Source: Stappia albiluteola
Lineage (GTDB): Bacteria > Pseudomonadota > Alphaproteobacteria > Rhizobiales > Stappiaceae
Assembly (NCBI RefSeq): GCF_014050225.1
Contig: NZ_JACFXV010000064.1
Location: 186,001-250,000, forward strand
Length of the DNA stretch: 64,000 nucleotides
Direction: 5' to 3'
Position 1 is the stretch's first letter. Every line of letters starts with the position of its first letter. This document shows, piece after piece, positions 26,729-36,021 of this stretch. The notes beneath the pieces are model-generated. The model did not search any database, had not been told where the DNA came from, and was given only the letters and a program-made list of their open reading frames with translations. The position numbers and the translations under genes were made by a program.

Positions 26729-28258
26729 ATGTTTGAAAGCCTTTCCGATCGCCTGAGCGGCATTCTCGACAAGCTCACCAAGCGCGGTGCCTTGTCGGAA
26801 GCTGACGTGTCGGAGGCCATGCGCGAGGTCCGCAGGGCGCTGATCGAGGCCGATGTCGCCCTGCCCGTGGTGCGTTCCTTCACCGACAAGGTCCGCAACC
26901 GTGCCGTCGGGCACGAAGTACTGAAATCGATCACCCCGGGCCAGCAGGTCGTCAAGATCGTCCACGACCAGCTGGTCGAGATGCTGGGGTCCGAGGCCAA
27001 GCCCATCGACCTCGACGCGCCGGCCCCCGTCTGCATCATGATGGTCGGCCTGCAGGGTTCGGGCAAGACGACGACGACCGCGAAGATCGCCCGGCGCCTT
27101 GCGACCCGCGACAAGCTGAAGGTCCTGATGGCCTCGCTCGATACGCGGCGTCCGGCCGCCCAGGAGCAGCTCAAGGTTCTCGGCGAGCAGAACGAGATCG
27201 AGACGCTGCCGATCATCGCTGGGCAGTCGCCGGTGCAGATCGCCAACCGGGCTATGACCGCGGCCCGCCTCGGCGGTTTCGACGTGGTGGTGCTGGATAC
27301 GGCCGGTCGTACTCATATCGACGAGCCGCTCATGGTGGAAATGGCGGAAATCCGCCAGTCGGCCAATCCTCATGAAATCCTGCTGGTGGCCGATGCCCTG
27401 ACCGGTCAGGACGCCGTGAACCTGGCGACCGCCTTCGACGAGCGCGTCGGCATCACCGGCATCGTGCTGACCCGCATGGATGGCGACGGGCGCGGCGGTG
27501 CCGCCCTTTCCATGCGCGCCGTCACCGGCAAGCCGATCAAGCTGATCGGTACGGGCGAGAAGGCGGATGCGCTGGAGGATTTCCACCCGTCGCGTATCGC
27601 CGACCGCATTCTCGGCATGGGCGACATCGTCTCGCTGGTGGAAAAGGCCGCCCGCGAGATCGACGCCGAAAAGGCGGCCAAGATGGCCGCCAAGCTCAAG
27701 AAGGGCAGTTTCGATCTCGAGGATCTGGCCGAGCAGCTGAAGCAGATGGAAAAGCTCGGCGGCATGTCGGGCATCATGGGAATGATGCCGGGCGTCGGCA
27801 AGATGAAGAAGCAGATGGATGCCGCCGGCATCGATGACCGCGTCATCAAGCGGCAGGTGGCGATCATCCAGTCGATGACGCCGGCGGAGCGGCGCAAGCC
27901 CGATATCCTCAAGGCAAGCCGCAAGAAGCGCATCGCAGCAGGCTCCGGCGTCGACGTCGCCGCCGTGAACCGGCTTTTGAAGATGCACCGCCAGATGGCG
28001 GACATGATGAAGCAGATGGGTCAGGGCAAGGGCCTGTTCGGCAAGCTGATGGGCGGCATGCCGAAGGTCTCGCCGGAGGAACTGGAGCAGATGGCCAAGT
28101 CCGGCCAGCTTCCCGGCGGTCTCCCGGGCGGCGGCCTGCCCGGCGGGCTGGGTGGATTGCCCGGAGGCCTCGGCGGCGGCTTGCCGAAGGGCATTCCCGG
28201 CCTCGGAGGTCCGAATATTCCCGGGCTGCTCGGCATGGGGAAAGGCAAGAAGAAATGA
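26729..28258 (+). CDS. ffh: Signal recognition particle GTPase Ffh
   Basis: Ffh binds SRP RNA and signal peptides and targets ribosomes to the membrane with FtsY. The 509-residue product has the helical N domain (1-85), the GTPase with G1 GLQGSGKTTTT near 107, DTAGRTHID, and TRMDGDGRGGAALS, and the Met-rich M domain (MSGIMGMMPGVGKMKKQMD and on). It ends in an unusual tail of about 45 residues rich in Gly, Leu and Pro before KGKKK. GGAAGGAACCTT precedes the ATG. The next gene, chorismate mutase, overlaps its stop as ATGA. Confidence 0.95.
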   Translation: MFESLSDRLSGILDKLTKRGALSEADVSEAMREVRRALIEADVALPVVRSFTDKVRNRAVGHEVLKSITPGQQVVKIVHDQLVEMLGSEAKPIDLDAPAPVCIMMVGLQGSGKTTTTAKIARRLATRDKLKVLMASLDTRRPAAQEQLKVLGEQNEIETLPIIAGQSPVQIANRAMTAARLGGFDVVVLDTAGRTHIDEPLMVEMAEIRQSANPHEILLVADALTGQDAVNLATAFDERVGITGIVLTRMDGDGRGGAALSMRAVTGKPIKLIGTGEKADALEDFHPSRIADRILGMGDIVSLVEKAAREIDAEKAAKMAAKLKKGSFDLEDLAEQLKQMEKLGGMSGIMGMMPGVGKMKKQMDAAGIDDRVIKRQVAIIQSMTPAERRKPDILKASRKKRIAAGSGVDVAAVNRLLKMHRQMADMMKQMGQGKGLFGKLMGGMPKVSPEELEQMAKSGQLPGGLPGGGLPGGLGGLPGGLGGGLPKGIPGLGGPNIPGLLGMGKGKKK

Positions 28259-28572
28259 CGACGGACGCGGAAACCAGGCTCGGCTCGGAAAGCCCCGCGC
28301 TCGTCGAACTGCGCCAGCTGCGCGGTTCGATCGACAATATCGACGCGGCCCTCGTCCACATGCTGGCCGAGCGCTTCAAATGCACCCAGCGCGTCGGCGT
28401 CCTGAAGGCGACGCACAACCTGCCTCCCGCTGATCCGGCACGGGAGGAACGGCAGATCGAGCGGCTGCGAAAGCTTGCCCAGGACGCCAATCTCGATCCG
28501 GATTTCGCGGAGAAGTTCCTGAATTTCATCGTCAAGGAAGTGATCCGGCATCACGAAGCCATTCGCGGCTGA
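28255..28572 (+). CDS. Chorismate mutase (AroQ type)
   Basis: The enzyme rearranges chorismate to prephenate for phenylalanine and tyrosine synthesis. The 105-residue product is a free-standing AroQ helical domain: [34 protein letters not shown] carries the conserved Arg, Asp, and Lys positions, and [18 protein letters not shown] follows. Its ATG overlaps the ffh stop codon, so translation is coupled. In many Rhizobiales the same gene lies between ffh and rpsP, although no functional link is known. Confidence 0.9.
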   Translation: MTTDAETRLGSESPALVELRQLRGSIDNIDAALVHMLAERFKCTQRVGVLKATHNLPPADPAREERQIERLRKLAQDANLDPDFAEKFLNFIVKEVIRHHEAIRG

Positions 28573-28654
28573 AGCGTGTTCCGGCCGGGTGGACCATCGG
28601 GCCGGAAGGAAATCGCTCGGCAGCGCGAAATCTATCAAACAGGAGAACTACGAA

Positions 28655-29029
28655 ATGGCACTCAAGATCCGTCTCGCTCGCGGTGGCGCGAAGAAGCGGC
28701 CTTATTACCGCATTGTCCTGGCCGACGAGCGCTCCCCGCGCGACGGCCGCTTCATCGAGAAGCTGGGCAGCTACGATCCGATGCTGCCGAAGGACAGCGA
28801 AAATCGCGTGCAGCTCGATGTCGAGCGCATCCAGCACTGGATCAGCAACGGCGCCCAGCCGACCGACCGCGTCCTCCGCTTCCTCGACGCCGCCGGCGTC
28901 CTGAAGCGCGCTCCGCGGAACAACCCGAAGAAGGCCGAGATGGGCGACAAGGCCAAGCAGCGCCTGGAAGAGAAGCGCCAGGCCGCGGAAGATGCGGCCG
29001 CGGCTGCCGCCGAGGCCAGCGCGGAATAA
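28655..29029 (+). CDS. rpsP: 30S ribosomal protein S16
   Basis: S16 is a small-subunit assembly protein. The 124-residue product begins [42 protein letters not shown], the full family signature. It is longer than the roughly 82-90 residues usual in other bacteria because of an Ala/Glu/Lys-rich C-terminal tail ([24 protein letters not shown]), typical of Rhizobiales. The ATG at 28655 follows AGGAG. It opens the rpsP-rimM-trmD-rplS block. Confidence 0.96.
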   Translation: MALKIRLARGGAKKRPYYRIVLADERSPRDGRFIEKLGSYDPMLPKDSENRVQLDVERIQHWISNGAQPTDRVLRFLDAAGVLKRAPRNNPKKAEMGDKAKQRLEEKRQAAEDAAAAAAEASAE

Positions 29030-29053
29030 TCTGCGCGATCACGCGATCGACAT

Positions 29054-29089
29054 GCGCCCGTCCGACGCTTTGTTCCGTCGGGCGGGCGC
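29054..29089 (+). promoter_or_regulatory. Strong hairpin between rpsP and rimM
   Basis: GCGCCCGTCCGACG (29054-29067) pairs with CGTCGGGCGGGCGC (29076-29089), a 14 bp stem with a single T-G pair. Only a weak T stretch follows (TTGTGTT). It could reduce read-through or protect the rpsP message, which would explain higher expression of S16 than of RimM and TrmD. Confidence 0.55.
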
Positions 29090-29125
29090 TTGTGTTCAGG
29101 CAATCAGGATCCGACCGGAAGACTC

Positions 29126-29680
29126 ATGGCGGAAGAGAACAAACGGATTGCGATCGGCCGGATCGGCGCGGCGCACGGCATTCGCGGCGAAGTGCGCATC
29201 AAGGCCTATAGCGAGGATCCCCTCGCGATTGCCGACTACGGTCCGCTACAAAACGCAGATGGCACGGCAAGCTACGAGATCGTATCGGCCCGCCTGCAGA
29301 AATCCATGGTCGTTGCTCGCCTGAAGGGCGTGTCCGATCGGACGGCAGCCGAGAAGCTGAACGGCGTCGAACTCTACATTTCGCGCGATCAGCTGGGCGA
29401 GACGGACGACGAGGACGAGTTCTACCACACCGATCTGATCGGTATGGAAGCCTGCGAGGCGGACGGAACTTCGGTCGGCAGGATCATCGCCGTGCCGAAT
29501 TTCGGCGCGAGCGACCTGCTTGAGATCTCTCCGAAGGGGGCAAAGTCCTTCTACCTGCCATTCACTCTCGATTTCGTTCCCGAAATCGATTTCGACGCCG
29601 GCAAGGTGACGGTCGTCATTCCCGCCGGCTATCTGGCGGAAGACGACGCCGACGAGGACGACGGCACGGCCGAAAGCTGA
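29126..29680 (+). CDS. rimM: 16S rRNA processing protein RimM
   Basis: RimM is a maturation factor for the 30S head that binds S19. The 184-residue product starts MAEENKRIAIGRIGAAHGIRGEVRIKAYSEDP, the conserved RimM N-domain, and has a PRC-barrel second half (EFYHTDLIGMEACEADGTSVGRIIAV, LPFTLDFVPEIDFDAGKVTVVIP). It ends in a strongly acidic tail. The last 52 bases overlap the 3' end of a VanZ-like gene on the other strand. The ATG at 29126 lacks a strong ribosome binding site (CCGGAAGACTC). Confidence 0.93.
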   Translation: MAEENKRIAIGRIGAAHGIRGEVRIKAYSEDPLAIADYGPLQNADGTASYEIVSARLQKSMVVARLKGVSDRTAAEKLNGVELYISRDQLGETDDEDEFYHTDLIGMEACEADGTSVGRIIAVPNFGASDLLEISPKGAKSFYLPFTLDFVPEIDFDAGKVTVVIPAGYLAEDDADEDDGTAES

Positions 29681-30099
29681 GCTGCGGCCGGCAATTCGAT
29701 CAGGTCCGCTCCATCCCCTTCGATTGCCATTTCTTCCTCGCTTCGCATCAGGGCAATCATTGCCGCGACGACAAGAACGCCGAGCGAATTTGCCGCGATG
29801 TCAAGGACGGATGCCTGATGATGCGGGGTGAGCGCCTGCAGGGCCTCTCCAGCAACGCCGATGGCGAATGCAAGGGCAGCCGACAGCCTGAGCCGGCAGC
29901 GCAACAGGGAATGGATCGACAGCGTCAGCAAGCCGTAGAAGGCGATGTGCTGCAGCTTGTCGTAAGGGTGCGCGAGGCCGGAATTGAAGACGAGGCCGAA
30001 TGCCGCGCCATAGATCGCGAGCGACAAGAAGGGCAGCAGCCGGATCAGCGGGCGGTCGAAGTTTCCGGTCATCATTTTGCGCCCAGCTTCGCGTTTCAT
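29629..30099 (-). CDS. VanZ-like membrane protein
   Basis: The 156-residue product has about four hydrophobic segments and the VanZ-like pattern YDKLQHIAFYGLLTLSIHSLL and GVAGEALQALTPHHQASVLDIAANSLGVL. Family members often lie in membranes with unknown function; the namesake affects teicoplanin resistance. The C-terminal tail, rich in Ser and Ala (VPSSSSASSSAR), is the antisense image of the acidic rimM tail, because the two genes overlap by 52 bases tail to tail. It interrupts the rpsP-rimM-trmD-rplS block on the opposite strand. Confidence 0.72.
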   Translation of the reverse strand: MKREAGRKMMTGNFDRPLIRLLPFLSLAIYGAAFGLVFNSGLAHPYDKLQHIAFYGLLTLSIHSLLRCRLRLSAALAFAIGVAGEALQALTPHHQASVLDIAANSLGVLVVAAMIALMRSEEEMAIEGDGADLIELPAAAQLSAVPSSSSASSSAR

Positions 30100-30244
30100 G
30101 GATGCGAACCTCTGCCTTGCGGCCGGGACGCCGATGCCTTATCGGATCCAATATGCGTTCCATCTGTTAATCAGTTGTATGCAAATCGGCAGAAAGTGAC
30201 AGCCGATTGCGAGCCTGCCATGCCCCCTGCCCCGGATCGAAGCC

Positions 30245-30964
30245 ATGTCCTTTGCCGCGACCGTCTTGACGCTCTATCCGGAAATGTTCCCAGGTCCGCT
30301 GGCGGCAAGCCTGTCCGGCCGCGCGCTGGAAAAAGGCATCTGGTCGCTGGAGCGCGTGCAGATCCGCGATTTCGCGCATGATCGTCATCGCTCGGTCGAC
30401 GACACGCCCGCCGGCGGCGGAGCCGGCATGGTGCTGCGCCCGGACGTCCTGGCGGAAGCGATCGACAGCACGGCGAGTGAAGGCGATGCGCGTCCGCGCA
30501 TCCTTCTGTCGCCGCGCGGTCGCCCGATGACGCAGGCTTTTGTGCGCGATCTCGCGAAGGGACCCGGCGCGGTGCTCATCTGCGGCCGTTTCGAGGGCGT
30601 CGACGAGCGGGTGATCGAGGCGCGCGGCCTGACGGAAGTGTCCATCGGCGACTATATCCTGTCGGGCGGCGAACTGGGGGCGATGGTGCTGCTTGATGCC
30701 GTGGTCCGTCTTTTGCCGGGCGTAATGGGCAACCAGGAAAGCGGCGAGGCGGAGAGTTTCGAGACCGGGCTTCTGGAGCATCCGCAATATACCCGCCCGC
30801 AGCATTTCGAGGGTCGGGGCATCCCGGAGGTACTGACCTCGGGCGATCACGGCCGCGTCGCAGCCTGGCGGAGAGCCGAAGCCGAGCGGATCACGCGCAA
30901 AAGGCGCCCCGATCTCTATGCGCTCTATGAGGCCGGCCACCGGCCGGGCAAAGGCGAAAGCTGA
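30245..30964 (+). CDS. trmD: tRNA (guanine-37-N1)-methyltransferase TrmD
   Basis: TrmD methylates N1 of G37 in tRNAs that read CNN codons, which prevents frameshifting. The 239-residue product starts with [26 protein letters not shown], then [31 protein letters not shown] and [21 protein letters not shown], the SPOUT trefoil-knot motifs. The ATG at 30245 is 145 bases after the divergent VanZ-like start. rplS follows after a 216-base gap that probably contains its own promoter or leader. Confidence 0.95.
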   Translation: MSFAATVLTLYPEMFPGPLAASLSGRALEKGIWSLERVQIRDFAHDRHRSVDDTPAGGGAGMVLRPDVLAEAIDSTASEGDARPRILLSPRGRPMTQAFVRDLAKGPGAVLICGRFEGVDERVIEARGLTEVSIGDYILSGGELGAMVLLDAVVRLLPGVMGNQESGEAESFETGLLEHPQYTRPQHFEGRGIPEVLTSGDHGRVAAWRRAEAERITRKRRPDLYALYEAGHRPGKGES

Positions 30965-31180
30965 CTTTTTCGCCAATTAGTGCATGACAAAGCAGCGCCG
31001 TTCATGTATCACGCCCGGCGAAACGGGTTCGGGCAAGGACCGCGTGCGCTTTTTGCGTGCGTCTCCCACGCCTGTCCCCTGGAATTCGGCAATAGCCATA
31101 AACGAGCGGTGAATTCGTCCCCCGGGGCTCGATCGCGGGCGGACGCTCTGACCGATTGAAAAATCGAGAAGGTAAGTGCC

Positions 31181-31663
31181 ATGAACATCATCGATCAGAT
31201 CAACGCCGGCGAAATGGCTAAAGTCGAATCGCTGCGCAAGATGCCGGAATTCTCGCCGGGCGACACGGTTCGCGTGAACGTCAAGGTGACGGAAGGCAAC
31301 CGTACGCGTACGCAGGCCTATGAAGGCGTCTGCATTGCCCGCTCCGGCGCAGGCTTCAACGAGAATTTCACCGTCCGCAAGATCTCCTATGGCGAAGGCG
31401 TGGAGCGCGTGTTCCCGATCTTCTCGCCGCAGATTGAGAGCGTCGAGGTGGTTCGTCGCGGCAAGGTTCGCCGCGCGAAGCTTTATTACCTCCGCGATCG
31501 CCGCGGCAAGTCGGCCCGTATCGTCGAGGCCAGCAACATGCGCGCACGCCGCCTGAACGAGGAAGTGAAGGTCGAGCTGGCCGCTGCCAAGGCTGCCGCT
31601 GAGGCCGAAAAGCAGGCCGCCAAGGACGCTGCGGCCGCCGCTGCCGAGACCGCTGCGGAATAA
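31181..31663 (+). CDS. rplS: 50S ribosomal protein L19
   Basis: L19 lies at the subunit interface. The product has the family signature [37 protein letters not shown] and [41 protein letters not shown]. At 160 residues it is longer than the usual 115-120 because of an Ala/Glu/Lys-rich tail ([17 protein letters not shown] and on), similar to the tail on S16. A good ribosome binding site GAGAAGG precedes the ATG, and a strong terminator follows. Confidence 0.96.
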   Translation: MNIIDQINAGEMAKVESLRKMPEFSPGDTVRVNVKVTEGNRTRTQAYEGVCIARSGAGFNENFTVRKISYGEGVERVFPIFSPQIESVEVVRRGKVRRAKLYYLRDRRGKSARIVEASNMRARRLNEEVKVELAAAKAAAEAEKQAAKDAAAAAAETAAE

Positions 31664-31701
31664 GCCGAGCCCGCAAGGCCTGGCATATACGGTCATTCCT
31701 G

Positions 31702-31732
31702 AAAGCGGCTCCGGGTTCCCGGGGCCGCTTTT
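31702..31732 (+). terminator. Intrinsic terminator of rplS
   Basis: AAAGCGGC (31702-31709) pairs with GCCGCTTT (31724-31731), with an inner CCGGG/CCCGG stem and a TT loop, and the right arm ends in TTTT. Confidence 0.85.
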
Positions 31733-32160
31733 GTCTATCGGGCCACACCGGCGGGGTTGACCTGAAACCCTGTTTTGCCCATTGAATCCTCTCCCGCCCG
31801 CGGCTGGGGCGAAAGACGACTGAAAACGGGTTCGGCAGGCAAATGACCGCGAAGGGCACAGATATCGGAAGGATAGCGCCCGGCATTCACGCCGCATGGT
31901 GCGTCTGTCCTGTCGTGCTGCAGGACCGCAAGCGTCTGCCCTGGAGGTTTCATGCCCGGCTGAGCGTCGCGACCGGCATGCTGCAGGGTTGAACGGTTCG
32001 GCGCCATGGCCGGCGCGCCTCCCCCAAGGCCGGCCTTGCTCTGTTTCCCGGAAGCGGCACGCAGCGGATGCGACAGGCCCGTTTCCATATCTGACGAAGA
32101 CATCGGCTTTCCGACCCGCAGTTTTCCGCAGATGGTCGGCAAAGCCTGAGGAGGGCCGAA
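31733..32160 (+). other. Long leader region of leuC, no gene recognised
   Basis: These 428 bases between the rplS terminator and leuC contain no frame that resembles a protein. A TTGACC hexamer at 31757 could be a -35 element, but no convincing -10 follows. The length suggests a regulated leader for leuC; I saw no run of Leu codons in a short leader peptide. Confidence 0.35.
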
Positions 32161-33573
32161 ATGAGCCAGAAGAAGACCCTTTACGACAAGATCTGGGACG
32201 ATCACGTCGTCGATACGCAGGAAGACGGTACCTGTCTTCTCTATATCGACCGCCATCTCGTCCATGAAGTGACGAGCCCCCAGGCTTTCGAGGGGTTGCG
32301 GATCGCGGGCCGCCCCGTCCGTCAGCCGGCGCGGACCCTGGCCGTCGTCGACCATAACGTGCCGACGACCGACCGCAGCCACGGGATCGACGATCCCGAA
32401 AGTGCGCTGCAGGTCGACACCCTCGCAAGGAACGCCGCGGAATTCGGTATCGAATATTACAACGAGACCGACCCCCGCCAGGGCATCGTCCATATCGTCG
32501 GGCCTGAACAGGGCTTCACCCTGCCGGGCATGACGATCGTCTGCGGCGACAGCCACACGTCGACCCACGGGGCATTCGGCGCGCTGGCGCATGGCATTGG
32601 CACGTCGGAAGTGGAGCATGTGCTCGCCACCCAGACGCTGATCCAGAAGAAAGCGAAGAACATGCTGGTCCAGGTCGACGGCCAGCTCCCCGAAGGCGTG
32701 ACCGCCAAGGACATCATCCTTGCCATCATCGGCGAAATCGGCACGGCAGGCGGCACCGGCCACGTGATCGAGTATGCCGGCGAGGCGATCCGTTCGCTGT
32801 CCGTGGAAGGCCGCATGACGGTCTGCAACATGTCCATCGAAGGCGGCGCGCGCGCCGGCCTGATCGCGCCGGATGAGAAGACCTTCGCCTATCTCGAAGG
32901 GCGGCCGAAGGCGCCGAAAGGCGATGCCTGGGAGAAGGCCAAGGCCTATTGGAGCCGCCTCTACACCGACGAGGGCGCCCATTTCGACAAGGTGATCAAG
33001 CTCGATGCGGCGAACCTGCCGCCGATCGTCACTTGGGGATCGTCGCCCGAGGACGTCATTTCTGTCACCGGCGTCGTGCCGAACCCGGATGACATTCGCG
33101 ATGAAAACCGGCGTGCCTCGAAGTGGCGCGCGCTCGACTACATGGGCCTGACGCCGGGCACCAGGATCACCGACATCCGCCTCGACCGCGTCTTCATCGG
33201 CTCGTGCACCAACGGCCGCATCGAGGATCTGCGCGAAGCCGCGAAGATGGTCGAGGGTCGGAAAGTTGCGGACTGGGTCGACGCCATGGTCGTACCGGGC
33301 TCCGGCCTTGTAAAGGAACAGGCGGAAGCCGAAGGCCTCGACAAGATCTTCCGGGCGGCCGGCTTCGACTGGCGGGAGCCGGGCTGCTCCATGTGCCTTG
33401 CCATGAATGCCGACAAGCTGAAGCCCGGCGAACGCTGCGCATCGACCTCGAACCGCAATTTCGAGGGCCGCCAGGGCTTCAAGGGCCGCACGCACCTTGT
33501 GTCGCCGGCAATGGCGGCTGCCGCCGCGATCGCGGGTCACTTCGTCGACGTTCGCGAGTGGCCGAAAGCCTGA
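32161..33573 (+). CDS. leuC: 3-isopropylmalate dehydratase large subunit LeuC
   Basis: LeuC with LeuD isomerises 2-isopropylmalate to 3-isopropylmalate in leucine synthesis. The 470-residue product is an aconitase-type protein with the substrate motif [27 protein letters not shown] and the 4Fe-4S cluster Cys residues in [11 protein letters not shown] and [18 protein letters not shown] lies before the ATG. leuD is not adjacent; it is usually elsewhere in rhizobial chromosomes. A strong terminator follows the gene. Confidence 0.96.
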   Translation: MSQKKTLYDKIWDDHVVDTQEDGTCLLYIDRHLVHEVTSPQAFEGLRIAGRPVRQPARTLAVVDHNVPTTDRSHGIDDPESALQVDTLARNAAEFGIEYYNETDPRQGIVHIVGPEQGFTLPGMTIVCGDSHTSTHGAFGALAHGIGTSEVEHVLATQTLIQKKAKNMLVQVDGQLPEGVTAKDIILAIIGEIGTAGGTGHVIEYAGEAIRSLSVEGRMTVCNMSIEGGARAGLIAPDEKTFAYLEGRPKAPKGDAWEKAKAYWSRLYTDEGAHFDKVIKLDAANLPPIVTWGSSPEDVISVTGVVPNPDDIRDENRRASKWRALDYMGLTPGTRITDIRLDRVFIGSCTNGRIEDLREAAKMVEGRKVADWVDAMVVPGSGLVKEQAEAEGLDKIFRAAGFDWREPGCSMCLAMNADKLKPGERCASTSNRNFEGRQGFKGRTHLVSPAMAAAAAIAGHFVDVREWPKA

Positions 33574-33598
33574 ACGCGGAAACATGCCAGGAAGGAGG

Positions 33599-33631
33599 GG
33601 GCCGGAGCGCGTGTCGTTCCGGCCCTTTTTT
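33599..33631 (+). terminator. Intrinsic terminator of leuC
   Basis: GGGCCGGA (33599-33606) pairs perfectly with TCCGGCCC (33618-33625), followed by TTTTTT. Confidence 0.88.
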
Positions 33632-33765
33632 CGTTGCCCGGTGATTCGCGTCGCCTCATGTCGGCGCGGTAGATCCGCGCGCGTCAGGCTGACGCAGTTT
33701 GACAGCAACCTTGCGGCCTGTCGCTTGGTAAGCTCAAGAATTCAACATTAACAATAGCTTGCTTG

Positions 33766-33790
33766 ATGGTTTCGCCAGGAGTGAAACCAT
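33766..33790. repeat. 8 bp inverted repeat upstream of the HNH gene
   Basis: ATGGTTTC (33766-33773) and GAAACCAT (33783-33790) form a perfect inverted repeat with a nine-base spacer. It lies in the otherwise empty 285-base gap after leuC, about 125 bases before the HNH gene, and could be an operator or a hairpin in its leader. Confidence 0.4.
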
Positions 33791-33916
33791 GCGGCAAATG
33801 CATTGTCGCATGACTTACCGCTTCACAAGACTGTCATGGTCGCTCTACAATATGCGCGCAACTCATGAAGGTGGATCCCATGATCGGGCCTTCGAACCGG
33901 CATGAGGAGCTTGGCA

Positions 33917-34474
33917 TTGAACGTAGCGGTTTCCCCGGGCGCCCATCCTGCCCTGGTACTGAATGCGGATTACAGGCCGCTGAGCTACTATCCGCTGTCG
34001 CTTTGGTCGTGGCAGGACGCCGTCAAGGCCGTCTTCCTCGACAGGGTGAATATTGTCGCCGAATATGACGTCTGCGTCCGAAGTCCCAGCTTTGAATTTC
34101 GCCTCCCAAGCGTCGTTTCCCTGAAAAGCTTCATCAAACCCTCCAGACACCCGGCATTCACGCGTTTCAACGTCTTCCTGCGCGACAGGTTCCAGTGCCA
34201 GTATTGCGGCATACGCGACGACCTGACCTTCGATCACCTGATCCCGCGCTCGAAAGGCGGACAAACCACCTGGCAGAACGTCATCACTGCCTGCTCGCCG
34301 TGCAATCTGCGCAAGGCCAACAAGTCCTGCCGGGATATCAACATGTGGCCGATGCAGATGCCTTTCGCACCGACTGTGCAGGACCTGCACAACAACGGCA
34401 GGTTGTTCCCGCCCAACTATTTACATGATAGCTGGCTAGATTTTCTCTATTGGGATACCGAGCTGGAGCCCTGA
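33917..34474 (+). CDS. HNH endonuclease-domain protein
   Basis: The C-terminal half holds a zinc-bound HNH motif: FQCQYCG, then DLTFDHLIPRSKGGQTTWQNV and CSPCNLRKAN, with the two CxxC pairs that hold zinc and the His-Asn-His core. The N-terminal part (PALVLNADYRPLSYYPLSLWSWQDAVKAVFLDRV) is typical of a widespread family of stand-alone HNH proteins of unknown role, often called McrA-like. I chose a TTG start at 33917 because GAGGAG lies seven bases before; an ATG at 33902 would add five residues. No methylase or other defence gene is next to it, so a restriction role is not supported. Confidence 0.82.
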   Translation: MNVAVSPGAHPALVLNADYRPLSYYPLSLWSWQDAVKAVFLDRVNIVAEYDVCVRSPSFEFRLPSVVSLKSFIKPSRHPAFTRFNVFLRDRFQCQYCGIRDDLTFDHLIPRSKGGQTTWQNVITACSPCNLRKANKSCRDINMWPMQMPFAPTVQDLHNNGRLFPPNYLHDSWLDFLYWDTELEP

Positions 34475-34616
34475 TATACGCGACTTTATACTGTTGAATT
34501 AACACAATGATAACTATCAAATAAGGAATTAGAGTAAAGGTGACAAACTTAATTCTCTGAAAATCGTTTTGACGCGACAATAGCGGACAGTAAATCAATC
34601 TTCGGGATTGAAAATC
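34475..34616 (+). promoter_or_regulatory. AT-rich upstream region of the TadG-like gene
   Basis: This 142-base gap is far richer in A and T than its surroundings (for example CAATGATAACTATCAAAT). It probably holds the promoter of the TadG-like gene; no single -35/-10 pair stands out. The base composition could mark acquired DNA. Confidence 0.4.
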
Positions 34617-35993
34617 ATGTCTGCCAAAGTCAGGTCTACGCTACTTTCGCTGCTAAGGCGCCTTGTTGGCGATCGAAACGGCAGTATCGCCATTCTTGCG
34701 GGATTGACGATCATACTTCTGTTCATGGCGGCGGGGGCGGCCATCGATTTCGGCCGCGCCATTTCGGTGCGATCGGCAATCGGCCGGGCTCTGGACGCCT
34801 CGACCCTCGCGGGTGCCCGCCTGCTTTCGACGAGCCTTGCGACCCAGGCGCAGGTGGAGAAGGAAGTCTCCGACTACTTCGATGCGAATATAGCCAGCCT
34901 GGGGTTCTCGGATGTCGAACTGAGCGAGTTGCATGTACAGATCGATCCAGCAAACGGCAAGCTTGTCGTCGATGGTTCGGCGGATGTGCCGACCTATTTC
35001 ATCCGCATTGCCGGTATTCAAACCCTGACGGTCGGGACGTTGGCGGAGTCCACTTACTCTTCCTTTGACGTCGAAGTCTCCATGGTTCTCGACCTCTCCG
35101 GTTCGATGAGGAGTTATGTCGGCGACCTGAAGACCGCAGTCACCTCCCTGCTGAATATTCTGCTTCCCACCGACAAGGAACCGAGCGAAAGCAAGGTGCG
35201 CATCGCCCTGGTGCCCTACGCGCAGGGTGTTCGTCTGAGCACCACAAATGCGAACAAGATCACGGACAACTACGTAAACACGTCCGGCTGCGTCACTGAG
35301 CGGGATGGCCCGAACAAATACACGGATGCCTACTATTCGACCGACAATGACGGCAAATACGATGTCGGCGAGTTCGGCGGCGGCTCCCAGCAGAGCAAGA
35401 GCGGCAGCAAGTGCCCATCGACCTTGCTACAGCCATTGACCGAGGATCGCGCCAAGCTCGATCAGATCGTGAGCAACATGGCTGTCGCCACTTATACGGC
35501 CGGCCATACCGGCATCAATTGGGGCTGGTTCACACTGTCACCGAATTGGTCGTCGCTTTTTTCCGGCAGCAGCGCTCCGGCAAGCTATGAAGACGACGAT
35601 ACACTGAAGTTTGCCATCCTGATGACGGATGGTGTCTTCAACACATCATATTCCTGGAAAACGAATGCCTGCGATCAGTACGGCAGTGCCGCTGGTTATT
35701 ATACGTACCCGAAATACGACTGTTGGGCGGAAGCGATCGAAAGCGACGATTCCGCAATTGCGGGCCCGACCAGGGCAAAGGCGCTCTGCGACGGGATGAA
35801 AGCGAAGGGTATCAAGATCTACTCGATCGCGTTCAACCTCAACGAAACGACCTCGGGCAAGAAGGCCAAGGACACGATGAAATATTGTTCGTCCGGTATC
35901 GGCTACTTCTTCGATGCACAGTCGACCGCGCAGCTGATCGCCGCCTTCACGACCATCGCCAACAAGATCCAGTCGATCTTCCTGTCCCTGTAG
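34617..35993 (+). CDS. TadG-like pilus-associated protein with von Willebrand A domain
   Basis: The 458-residue product starts with a TadE/TadG-type membrane segment (NGSIAILAGLTIILLFMAAGAAIDFGRAISVRSAI), which also resembles type IV pseudopilin processing regions. A von Willebrand A domain follows, with the metal-site motif MVLDLSGSM near residues 155-163 and a later FAILMTDGVFN. Members of this family accompany Flp/Tad pilus systems. Here it stands alone: no other tad or cpa gene lies in the window. I chose the ATG at 34617; a TTG at 34608 is also in frame. Codon use has more A/T than its neighbours. Function in adhesion is inferred. Confidence 0.78.
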   Translation: MSAKVRSTLLSLLRRLVGDRNGSIAILAGLTIILLFMAAGAAIDFGRAISVRSAIGRALDASTLAGARLLSTSLATQAQVEKEVSDYFDANIASLGFSDVELSELHVQIDPANGKLVVDGSADVPTYFIRIAGIQTLTVGTLAESTYSSFDVEVSMVLDLSGSMRSYVGDLKTAVTSLLNILLPTDKEPSESKVRIALVPYAQGVRLSTTNANKITDNYVNTSGCVTERDGPNKYTDAYYSTDNDGKYDVGEFGGGSQQSKSGSKCPSTLLQPLTEDRAKLDQIVSNMAVATYTAGHTGINWGWFTLSPNWSSLFSGSSAPASYEDDDTLKFAILMTDGVFNTSYSWKTNACDQYGSAAGYYTYPKYDCWAEAIESDDSAIAGPTRAKALCDGMKAKGIKIYSIAFNLNETTSGKKAKDTMKYCSSGIGYFFDAQSTAQLIAAFTTIANKIQSIFLSL

Positions 35994-36021
35994 TCCCTGT
36001 AGGCGCTGGTCGATCAATAAG

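Noticed and set aside
31896-32267. Plus-strand frame of 123 codons before leuC
   Set aside because: It overlaps the leuC start, has no ribosome binding site or domain, and its composition is that of a shadow frame.
33917-34474. HNH gene as part of a restriction or defence system
   Set aside because: No methylase, ATPase or other defence gene lies next to it; the neighbours are leuC and a TadG-like gene.
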